Source: an uncultured bacterium
Lineage (GTDB): Bacteria; Planctomycetota; Phycisphaerae; Phycisphaerales; SM1A02
Direction: 5' to 3'
NCBI GenBank assembly: GCA_903861235.1
Contig: CAIOTP010000134.1
Location: forward strand, 1 to 5,618
Length of the DNA: 5,618 nt
The notes below the pieces were generated by a model. It saw only the letters and a program-made list of their open reading frames with translations. It was not told the origin of the DNA and made no database searches. This document shows positions 1 through 5,334 of this stretch, in pieces; within the stretch, counting starts at the first letter, position 1; each line of letters starts with the position of its first letter. Both the position numbers and the translations under genes were made by a program.

Positions 1-2
1 CC

Positions 3-506
3 GTGCCCCTGGCGTGGATCGGCGGCCCGCGCGGTCGATGGGCTGCCGCGGCCGTCATGCTCGCGGGAGCGCTGCTCGCCCTGCTGGCACGCCTGGTGGA
101 CACGCCCGGCGAGCACGGCGAGCGCGTGGTGGCCGCCCTGATCGATCGTGCCGTGGCCGGAGATGCCGTCGGCGCCGGGGCCTGGTTCGAACCCGAGGCC
201 GTCATCCATTTCGGCGGCTTCGACCAGGCCGCCATGCCCCGGCAGGAGATCGACCGTGATCTCCGGTCCCTGGAGGGGCGGCACCGTGTGGATCACCACG
301 TGACCATGCTGCTCCGCGGCCGCACGGTCGACGCCGGACGTGCCGAGGTCGACGCGGGCTGCCTCACCCGCACGCAGTCGAGTCAGGTTCCGGTGCTCAC
401 CACCTGGAGCTTCAAGGTGCGCCGTCAGCCGGATGGCTCGTGGCGGATCCAGGCCGTCTCCTTCGACCGTCTGGCCGGTTCGCAGCCCCGACCCGGCATC
501 TTCTGA
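3..506 (+). CDS. Membrane-anchored NTF2/SnoaL-like protein, 5' end uncertain
   Basis: Function unknown. The 167-residue reading begins with GTG at the window edge, so the real start may lie upstream; an internal ATG at 57 is a less likely start because it would cut the hydrophobic segment. Residues 13-32 (Ala/Leu-rich, after Arg10 and Arg12) look like a signal anchor or uncleaved signal peptide, placing the rest outside the cytoplasm. The remainder has the usual order of a small NTF2-like alpha+beta fold: a helix (about 39-53) running into AGDAVGAGAWFEPEAVIHF, then beta strands, ending in WSFKVRRQPDGSWRIQAVSF (135-154), which resembles the paired last strands with 'DG.WRI' seen in SnoaL-like proteins. 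NTF2-like domains may be enzymes or simple ligand or partner binders; I see no catalytic signature. The next gene follows after 32 bases and also encodes a membrane-anchored protein, so the two may be co-expressed. The fold call is from pattern only. Confidence 0.6.
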   Translation: MPLAWIGGPRGRWAAAAVMLAGALLALLARLVDTPGEHGERVVAALIDRAVAGDAVGAGAWFEPEAVIHFGGFDQAAMPRQEIDRDLRSLEGRHRVDHHVTMLLRGRTVDAGRAEVDAGCLTRTQSSQVPVLTTWSFKVRRQPDGSWRIQAVSFDRLAGSQPRPGIF

Positions 507-538
507 TCCCTGCACCTTCACGGGACCGATCTTCGGGC

Positions 539-1270
539 ATGCGATCCGTGGTCCGCGTGCTGGTGGCCATCGTCTGCCTGCTGCTGCTGGTCGGAGGCGG
601 CTGGCTGGCCGTGGCCTTGGCGCAAGCCGCGCACCTGCAGCGGCAGGTGGTCCGGTTGGAGGAGGAAGTGCGGCGGCAGGAGGAACTCCGGAAGACCATG
701 GCGGAAAGGCTGGGGCGCACGCGACGCCTCGGCACGCTTCGGGTCCTGCAGCAGCATCGCGCCGATGACCCGAAGGCCTCCCCACTCTCCGCCACCTCCG
801 CCGGAGAACTGGCCGACGACGAGATCGTGACCACGGTGGAGTTCGTGGAGCTCGACGACCGGGGCCGTCAGGTCGGAAGCCGGCGCGCGCAGGTGCCGGG
901 CCGCGTGGTCTTCCTGGATGCGTGGACGGTCCGCTTTCCGCAGGACCGCGTGGCCGAGGACGATCCCATGCGCGGCCGCACGGTGGCGCTCCTGCGGCGC
1001 ATCTACTCCGACCGCATGCCGCCCGCGCAGGGCGTCCCCATCGACACGCCGGGCGCCATCCCGGACGGCTACGCAGCCAGCGACGGCGCACGCTTCGAGC
1101 AGGCGCTCTGGAAGCGCTTCTGGCGCCTTGCCACCGATCCGCAGGCCGCCGAAAGCATGGGCGTCCGCGTGGCGCAGGGCGAAGCGGTGTACAAGCCGAC
1201 CGCGCCAGGCCACTGCTTCGACGTGGAACTGGAGAACTCGGGCGGCCTGACCCTGAGGCCCTCGCGCTGA
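539..1270 (+). CDS. Uncharacterised single-pass membrane protein with coiled coil
   Basis: I do not recognise this 243-residue family. The ATG at 539 is preferred over an in-frame ATG at 440 because the latter overlaps the preceding gene by 67 bases and adds 33 residues of low-complexity Arg/Pro-rich sequence, whereas 539 opens directly into a membrane segment. Residues 5-29 are strongly hydrophobic (VRVLVAIVCLLLLVGGGWLA), followed at about 31-63 by a charged heptad-like helix rich in Glu, Arg, Gln and Leu, typical of a short coiled coil. Residues 95-135 look beta-rich (EIVTTVEFVEL, GRVVFLDAWTVRF). A helical stretch (184-208, Trp191 and Trp195) and a C-terminal beta segment ending GGLTLRPSR follow. 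A single Cys is in the soluble part (226). The bulk is probably periplasmic or outside the inner membrane. No clear Shine-Dalgarno sequence precedes the start. It lies 32 bases after the NTF2-like gene and 20 bases before the aldolase gene. Confidence 0.72.
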   Translation: MRSVVRVLVAIVCLLLLVGGGWLAVALAQAAHLQRQVVRLEEEVRRQEELRKTMAERLGRTRRLGTLRVLQQHRADDPKASPLSATSAGELADDEIVTTVEFVELDDRGRQVGSRRAQVPGRVVFLDAWTVRFPQDRVAEDDPMRGRTVALLRRIYSDRMPPAQGVPIDTPGAIPDGYAASDGARFEQALWKRFWRLATDPQAAESMGVRVAQGEAVYKPTAPGHCFDVELENSGGLTLRPSR

Positions 1271-1278
1271 GCGGCGGC

Positions 1279-1290
1279 TACCTTGGCGGC
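1279..1290 (+). promoter_or_regulatory. Putative leaderless -10 element of the threonine aldolase gene
   Basis: TACCTT at 1279-1284 fits TANNNT and is followed by exactly six bases (GGCGGC) before the ATG at 1291. The hexamer thus sits at -12 to -7 relative to the A of ATG, where a sigma-70-type -10 box would be if transcription began at the start codon. No Shine-Dalgarno sequence is visible before this ATG. No good -35 box lies at the usual distance; CTGACC at 1247-1252 is too far away. The leaderless reading is inference, strengthened by the same arrangement at the M29 gene. Confidence 0.45.
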
Positions 1291-2331
1291 ATGTCGGTCA
1301 TCGACCTGCGCTCGGACACGGTCACCCGCCCCACCGCCGCCATGTGGGAAGCCATGCGTCACGCGCCGCTGGGGGACGACGTGCTGGGCGACGAGCCCAC
1401 CGTCGCCCGCCTGGAGGCCGAGGTGGCCCGCCGCCTCGGCCAGGCCGCGGCGCTCTTCGTGCCCAGCGGCACCATGGCGAATCAGCTGGCCATCCGCTGC
1501 CACTGCGAGCACGGCGACGAGATCCTGGCCCATCGCGAAAGTCACATCATCCACTACGAGACCGGCGCCCCGGCCGCCCTCTCGGGATGCATGATCCGAC
1601 CGCTCGAAGGTCCGGCAGGACTGTTCGACGCCACCGCGGTCCGTGCCGCCCGCCGGCACCGGGACATCCACTCGCCTCGACCCCGGCTGCTGGTGGTGGA
1701 GAACACGCACAATCGTGGCGGTGGCTCGATCTGGTCGCTGCCGGACTTCCAGGCCGTGGCACAGGCCGCTCGCGAGCAGGACCTCGCCGTGCATGTGGAC
1801 GGCGCTCGCCTCTGGAACGCGTGCGTGGCCGCCGGCTACGAGCCTGCGCAGTTCGCCGCGCACGCGGACAGCGTGAGCGTGTGCTTCTCGAAGGGGCTGG
1901 GCTGCCCCGTCGGCAGCGCACTGGCCGGATCCCGGGAACTGATCGACCGCGCACGAAGGTTCCGGAAGATGCTCGGGGGCGGCATGCGGCAGAGCGGCAT
2001 GCTGGCGGCCGCGGCCTTGCACGCCATGGAACACCATGTGCTCCGCCTGGCGGAGGATCACGACCGGGCACGCGCTCTGGCCGCCCTCGCGACGCGCCTG
2101 CCCGGCATCACGCTCTCCTGCGCCGCCGAGGCCATTCCCACCAACATGGTCTTTCTCCAGCTCGACCCGCACCGCATGACCGCTTCCGAGCTGCAGTCCC
2201 GGCTCGAGCGGGTCGGCGTGCTCACGCTCGCGCTCGACCCGGCCCGCCTGCGGCTGGTGACGCACCTCGACGTCCGCCCCGCGGATGTGGAACGGGCCTC
2301 GGTGGCGTTGCAGCAGGCCTGGACCGCCTGA
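1291..2331 (+). CDS. ltaE: Low-specificity L-threonine aldolase
   Basis: This PLP enzyme cleaves L-threonine or L-allo-threonine to glycine and acetaldehyde in the cytoplasm, and can supply glycine. The 346 residues match the usual family length and align by eye with Escherichia coli LtaE throughout. Visible motifs: IDLRSDTVTRPT at the N-terminus; GDDVLGDEPTV (28-38); PSGTMANQLA (58-67), whose small-residue loop binds the PLP phosphate; His85, matching the active-site His that stacks on the PLP ring; His127 in DIHSPR; VENTHNRGGG (136-145); HVDGAR (168-173) with Asp170 contacting the pyridine nitrogen; CFSKGLGCPVGS (198-209) with Lys201 as the Schiff-base lysine; GGGMRQSG (229-236); and RLVTHLDV (321-328) with Arg321 expected to bind the substrate carboxylate. 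No key residue is missing. The ATG at 1291 is chosen because the conserved protein begins four residues later, although the open frame extends upstream to 922. It lies 20 bases after the coiled-coil gene. Stereospecificity (L versus L-allo) cannot be read from sequence. Confidence 0.95.
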   Translation: MSVIDLRSDTVTRPTAAMWEAMRHAPLGDDVLGDEPTVARLEAEVARRLGQAAALFVPSGTMANQLAIRCHCEHGDEILAHRESHIIHYETGAPAALSGCMIRPLEGPAGLFDATAVRAARRHRDIHSPRPRLLVVENTHNRGGGSIWSLPDFQAVAQAAREQDLAVHVDGARLWNACVAAGYEPAQFAAHADSVSVCFSKGLGCPVGSALAGSRELIDRARRFRKMLGGGMRQSGMLAAAALHAMEHHVLRLAEDHDRARALAALATRLPGITLSCAAEAIPTNMVFLQLDPHRMTASELQSRLERVGVLTLALDPARLRLVTHLDVRPADVERASVALQQAWTA

Positions 2332-2388
2332 TCCGGACCGGTTCTCGGACGGCAACCGAAAATGCCGACCATTCCGCGGATTCCTCGC

Positions 2389-2416
2389 TTGTGCCGACGC
2401 CGGTTGGGGACACAAT
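2389..2416 (+). promoter_or_regulatory. Putative promoter of the secreted-protein gene
   Basis: TTGTGC (2389-2394) and CACAAT (2411-2416) are separated by 16 bases and resemble sigma-70 -35 and -10 boxes, matching the consensus at 4 of 6 positions in the -10. Transcription would begin near 2423, a few bases ahead of the ribosome binding site at 2429-2434. The 108-base gap holding it is the longest between genes here and locally less GC-rich, consistent with a fresh transcription start. It is a weak match judged by eye. Confidence 0.4.
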
Positions 2417-2428
2417 CCAACGTCCCCG

Positions 2429-2434
2429 CAGGAG
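2429..2434 (+). promoter_or_regulatory. Shine-Dalgarno site that fixes a TTG start
   Basis: CAGGAG at 2429-2434 is followed by five bases (TTCCC) and then TTG at 2440. This is the only strong Shine-Dalgarno match next to a start in the window. It decides the start of the secreted protein: the TTG opens a compact signal peptide, while the in-frame ATG at 2362 would add 26 Arg/Pro-rich residues ahead of it and would lie upstream of the likely promoter. Confidence 0.7.
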
Positions 2435-2439
2435 TTCCC

Positions 2440-2496
2440 TTGAGGCCGATCTCGATCGCCACCATCCTCGCTTCGCTCCTGGCCACCGCACGCGCG
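2440..2496 (+). other. Signal peptide of the secreted protein
   Basis: The first 19 residues have one Arg near the start, a hydrophobic core (ISIATILASLLATA) and a cleavage motif A17-R18-A19, so the mature chain would begin at Met20-Gly-Gln-Gly. It lacks a twin-arginine pair and a lipobox Cys at the cleavage point (the first Cys is residue 24), which points to Sec export with signal peptidase I rather than a lipoprotein. Confidence 0.75.
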
Positions 2497-5301
2497 ATGG
2501 GCCAGGGTTGCTGCTGCACGCCACAGTCCGGGCCAGGCTGCTCGGATGTCGCCTGCCAGGACACGGTCTGCGTGATCGACGATTACTGCTGCACCATGCA
2601 GTGGGATGCGACCTGCGTGGAACTGGCCAACACGAACTGCGGGCAGGACCTCCTCTACTGCATCGACGCCGACGACGACAGCACACCGGATGTCTGCGAA
2701 GCCACGCCCGTGGATCCGGGTGACTGCGATGGCGACGGCGTGCCCGACACGGAACGCCTCGGACCGTCAGGCTCGAACCCCTGGACTGGCGCCGACTTCG
2801 GCACGCGGGTCTTCGAGACGGGCTCGAACTGGACGCTGGGCAGGCCAGGCTCGCTGTCCAACTGCTCGGTGCAGATGCCGTTCTATCCCGAGTACCCGTA
2901 CGACTTCCTCGAGGTCCAGACCGGATGTGACAATGCGGTGGGCACCTTCTCGCTGGTTTCGGTCGCTTCGGCGGGTCAGATCCGGGACTTCCGACTGGAG
3001 CTGGGCGGCAACACCCTGATGGTGAAGGGCAGTTCCCAGGTGCCGCAGCACCTGTCCTTCGCCGGCGACGGCTCCACTCGCACACAACGCGCCGAGATCG
3101 GCAACGGCACGATGAAGTGCCTGACCCGGGGCTGGCTGCAGCTGGCCATCGACGACCTCTATCAGTTCAAGCTGGACCAGGTCCACCTGGAGGCCACGGG
3201 ACTGGTGCTGACGGAGACCTTCGCCCGGCCGGACCGCTGGTCACTGGTGCTCCTGCAGAGCCAACTCGATGTCGGCGGCATCAGCTTCCAGCTGGATCCC
3301 AAGCGTCTCGAAGAGAACACCGAGACCCGGCTCACCCTGGCGGAGAGCACCATCGATCTGTCGGCCGGCTCCGCGAGTCTGGTCATTCCCCCGGTGCTGG
3401 ACCTGATCGTCGAGACCCCGATCGGAGCGGACCCCGCGACCTCCGAGAGCCGGATCCTTCTCGGCGGCCAGTCGGCCCTGCTGCTCTCGGGCGGCGACGG
3501 CGTCTCACGGCCTTCGTCCACCTCGCTCCGGGGCGCTTTGGCGGTGCAGGGCACGGTCCGCATGGGCGGCTCGCTCGATGGCGTGCTGCACTGCCTCGAC
3601 GGCACCTGCACCGAAGGCACCGGCTCGCTCTCGGCCACCCATCTGATCTACCCCGACGGTCCCGACGCGAACATGCGATGGCTCGCGGACCTCTCCGGAC
3701 GCAGCACGGTGGGGCCGCGCGTGCCCATCGAGGTGAACGGCTCCGCGGCCATCGGCGGTCTGCTCTGGATCGACTGGGCCTTGAACACCCAGGCACCGCC
3801 GCAGCCCGACTACACCTGCACCATCCTTCGCAATCATGGCCAGTGGGTGGGCCAGGGACGCAACTTCGACCTCGTGAGGGTCTGGCCCGAGGTCCTTCCC
3901 TCGGACTTCTTCGTCACGGTGGAATGGGACGGTGCCACCGACCTGAACCTCAAGGTCGGCCGCGGCCAGGTGATCAGTCCCCTGGTGCGCGGCGCCTCCT
4001 CGGTCGGTGTGGCCCCGCTCAAGACCTGCGCCTTCCCGCTGACCACCGGCACCGGCAGTGAACTGGTGTCGCTGATCGGCAGCGCGGCCGGAGGCCGTCC
4101 GGCCAAGTTGGTGCTGCTGGAGCGCCTGCAGGACGGGTCCTATGCGCAAGTCAGCCAGACCCTGATTCCGGCGAATCCGCAGGACATCGACGTGGGCGAC
4201 CTGGACGGCGACGGCAATCTGGAGATCGTGACCTGCCACAACAATCCTCCCCAGGTGGTGGCCCATCGGTACGTGCAGGGTGCATTCCAGACGTACTGGA
4301 CCCGGGACAACTACTCCCAGGGCACGCAGCTCAACTGCGTCGCCGTGCTCCAGGCCTCGGGAGCCAAGTCCGGTGACAAGCGACCTGCGGGCGTCGCGGT
4401 GGCGGTGGGCAAGTCGGCGCCCGGCGGCGAATCCGTCGAGGTGGTCGAGGCCGACACCGGTTCGTTCGAGTCCGACACCACCGTGGCCGGCTCCGCCCGC
4501 ACGATCCGTGGCACGGATGTGGATGACGACGACGATGTGGACGTGGTGGCCGGCGGGTCCAGCCCTTCGTCCAGCCTGAACAAGGGTCTGGCGACCAACG
4601 GGTTCGTCCAGGTGCTCCGCAACACCGGCGGCACCCTGGTGCCCAACGCGGCCACCGCCACCGCAGGCGTGCCGGTGGACATGGATGTGGCGGACCTGGA
4701 CGAGGACGGTCAGGCCGATGTGCTCGTGGCGTGCAGCAGCTTCCCTGACGGGGTGTCGTTCCCCGCCGGAGCCCGCCCCACGATCGCCCTTCTCCGAGGC
4801 ATGCCCTCCGGACTCCGGCCACCCACCGCACTGGACCCTGGCGATCCTTCGGCCGTCGGCGTGGCCGTGCGCGTGGTCGACGCGGACCTGGATGGTCAAC
4901 CGGACATCGCGGTCTCTTGGCAGGGCTTCACCTCGGGAGGCGCCAGCGTGTTCCCGGTGCGTGCCCGCCGACAGGAAGGCGGCGTGGCCCTGAGCCGATC
5001 GCTTCCGATCGTCTCGGGCCAGGCCGTGCTGGGACTGACCCGCGACGCCCGCGGCTCGCTCGTGACCGTGGCCATGCCGACGGTGCTCACGGATTCCGTG
5101 GAGCTGATCCCCACGGATTTCACCGCCCCTGCCCTGCCGGGCGACCTGGACGGCAGCGGCAGCGTGGACGCCGGCGACATCGGCTCCCTGCTGATCCTGT
5201 TCGGGCCCTGCACGCCTGGCGAGCCCTGCGTGGGCGACCTGGACGGCAGCGGCGAGGTCGACGCCGGCGACATCGGTTCCCTGCTGATCCTCTTCTCCTG
5301 A
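2440..5301 (+). CDS. Large secreted protein: Cys-rich head, beta-propeller, dockerin-like tail
   Basis: Exported 953-residue protein of unknown function. Numbering is from the TTG start. Residues 1-19 are a signal peptide with an A-R-A cleavage motif at 17-19. Residues 24-67 form a Cys-rich module (CCC, GC.D..C...VC, YCCTMQWDATC); 13 Cys fall within residues 24-96. Residues 76-105 contain Asp-rich, thrombospondin-type-3-like loops (DADDDSTPD, DCDGDGVPD). Residues 115-507 are a long beta-rich region opening with a NWTLGRPGS motif, of a kind seen at the head of autotransporter-like repeats, and have no named fold. Residues 540-890 hold FG-GAP/VCBS-type repeats, four with DxDxDxxxD-like metal loops (at 587, 693, 752 and 814), probably a seven-bladed propeller. 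Residues 901-953 are two EF-hand-like dockerin-type repeats. No catalytic motif is seen, so binding, adhesion or a surface or matrix role is more likely than an enzyme. It has its own promoter-like and ribosome binding signals. Homologues are expected in Phycisphaerae; this is recalled family knowledge, not a search. Confidence 0.88.
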   Translation: MRPISIATILASLLATARAMGQGCCCTPQSGPGCSDVACQDTVCVIDDYCCTMQWDATCVELANTNCGQDLLYCIDADDDSTPDVCEATPVDPGDCDGDGVPDTERLGPSGSNPWTGADFGTRVFETGSNWTLGRPGSLSNCSVQMPFYPEYPYDFLEVQTGCDNAVGTFSLVSVASAGQIRDFRLELGGNTLMVKGSSQVPQHLSFAGDGSTRTQRAEIGNGTMKCLTRGWLQLAIDDLYQFKLDQVHLEATGLVLTETFARPDRWSLVLLQSQLDVGGISFQLDPKRLEENTETRLTLAESTIDLSAGSASLVIPPVLDLIVETPIGADPATSESRILLGGQSALLLSGGDGVSRPSSTSLRGALAVQGTVRMGGSLDGVLHCLDGTCTEGTGSLSATHLIYPDGPDANMRWLADLSGRSTVGPRVPIEVNGSAAIGGLLWIDWALNTQAPPQPDYTCTILRNHGQWVGQGRNFDLVRVWPEVLPSDFFVTVEWDGATDLNLKVGRGQVISPLVRGASSVGVAPLKTCAFPLTTGTGSELVSLIGSAAGGRPAKLVLLERLQDGSYAQVSQTLIPANPQDIDVGDLDGDGNLEIVTCHNNPPQVVAHRYVQGAFQTYWTRDNYSQGTQLNCVAVLQASGAKSGDKRPAGVAVAVGKSAPGGESVEVVEADTGSFESDTTVAGSARTIRGTDVDDDDDVDVVAGGSSPSSSLNKGLATNGFVQVLRNTGGTLVPNAATATAGVPVDMDVADLDEDGQADVLVACSSFPDGVSFPAGARPTIALLRGMPSGLRPPTALDPGDPSAVGVAVRVVDADLDGQPDIAVSWQGFTSGGASVFPVRARRQEGGVALSRSLPIVSGQAVLGLTRDARGSLVTVAMPTVLTDSVELIPTDFTAPALPGDLDGSGSVDAGDIGSLLILFGPCTPGEPCVGDLDGSGEVDAGDIGSLLILFS
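4051..5109 (+). other. FG-GAP/VCBS-type beta-propeller region
   Basis: Residues about 538-890 show repeated units in which an Asp-rich loop is followed by a hydrophobic strand: DLDGDGNLEIV (587-597), DVDDDDDVDVV (693-703), DLDEDGQADVLV (752-763) and DADLDGQPDIAV (814-825). Three further units keep the strand pattern without the loop: near 541-561 (SELVSLIG...KLVLLER), 629-665 (TQLNCVAV...AGVAVAVG) and 863-888 (VLGLTRDARGSLVTVAM). Seven units in total fits an integrin-alpha-like seven-bladed propeller with about four calcium sites. Blade borders were set by eye. Confidence 0.65.
5140..5202 (+). repeat. Dockerin-like tandem repeat, copy 1
   Basis: Encodes GDLDGSGSVDAGDIGSLLIL plus Phe (residues 901-921), an EF-hand-type calcium loop (D902, D904, S906, D910, D913) followed by a short helix. 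It matches copy 2 at 57 of 63 bases by my count, with a period of 93 bases. Of the six differing bases, three fall in one codon (Ser versus Glu) and three are silent, suggesting duplication or strong constraint. Confidence 0.85.
5233..5295 (+). repeat. Dockerin-like tandem repeat, copy 2
   Basis: Encodes GDLDGSGEVDAGDIGSLLIL plus Phe (residues 932-952) and ends the protein one residue later. The linker from copy 1 (GPCTPGEPCV) carries Cys924 and Cys930, a likely disulfide. Two Asp-rich loops each followed by a helix is the dockerin type I layout, but no cohesin or cellulosome gene is in view. Confidence 0.85.
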
Positions 5302-5322
5302 GCCGCCGTCCAGGGGTCCGCG

Positions 5323-5334
5323 TAGCCTCCGGCC
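5323..5334 (+). promoter_or_regulatory. Putative leaderless -10 element of the M29 gene
   Basis: TAGCCT at 5323-5328 fits TANNNT and is followed by exactly six bases (CCGGCC) before the ATG at 5335, the same spacing as at 1279-1290. No Shine-Dalgarno sequence sits at a useful distance; AGGGG at 5312-5316 is too far upstream. The hexamer is 22 bases after the stop codon of the secreted-protein gene, so the M29 gene could start its own transcript despite the 33-base gap. Confidence 0.45.

Noticed and set aside
528..541. A leaderless -10 box before ATG 539
   Set aside because: The nearest hexamers (CGATCT at 527, GATCTT at 528) do not fit TANNNT at the -12 position, so this gene does not share the pattern of the other two; co-transcription with the preceding gene is as likely.
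2338..2358. Possible hairpin terminator after the aldolase (CGGTT ... AACCG)
   Set aside because: The stem is only five pairs with a ten-base loop and no T-run follows (AAAATG comes next), so it does not support an intrinsic terminator.
1069..2415. A 448-codon minus-strand open frame across the aldolase gene
   Set aside because: It lies opposite a gene with unmistakable threonine aldolase motifs, and its own product has low-complexity composition and no recognisable family.
2362..2439. ATG at 2362 as start of the secreted protein
   Set aside because: It adds 26 Arg/Pro-rich residues ahead of a signal peptide, lies upstream of the likely -10 box, and lacks a ribosome binding site, whereas TTG 2440 has AGGAG at the right spacing.
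1344..2723. A 459-codon + strand frame bridging the aldolase and the secreted protein
   Set aside because: It is Arg/Pro/Gly-rich, overlaps two well-supported genes in another frame and shows no motif; typical out-of-frame reading in high-GC DNA.
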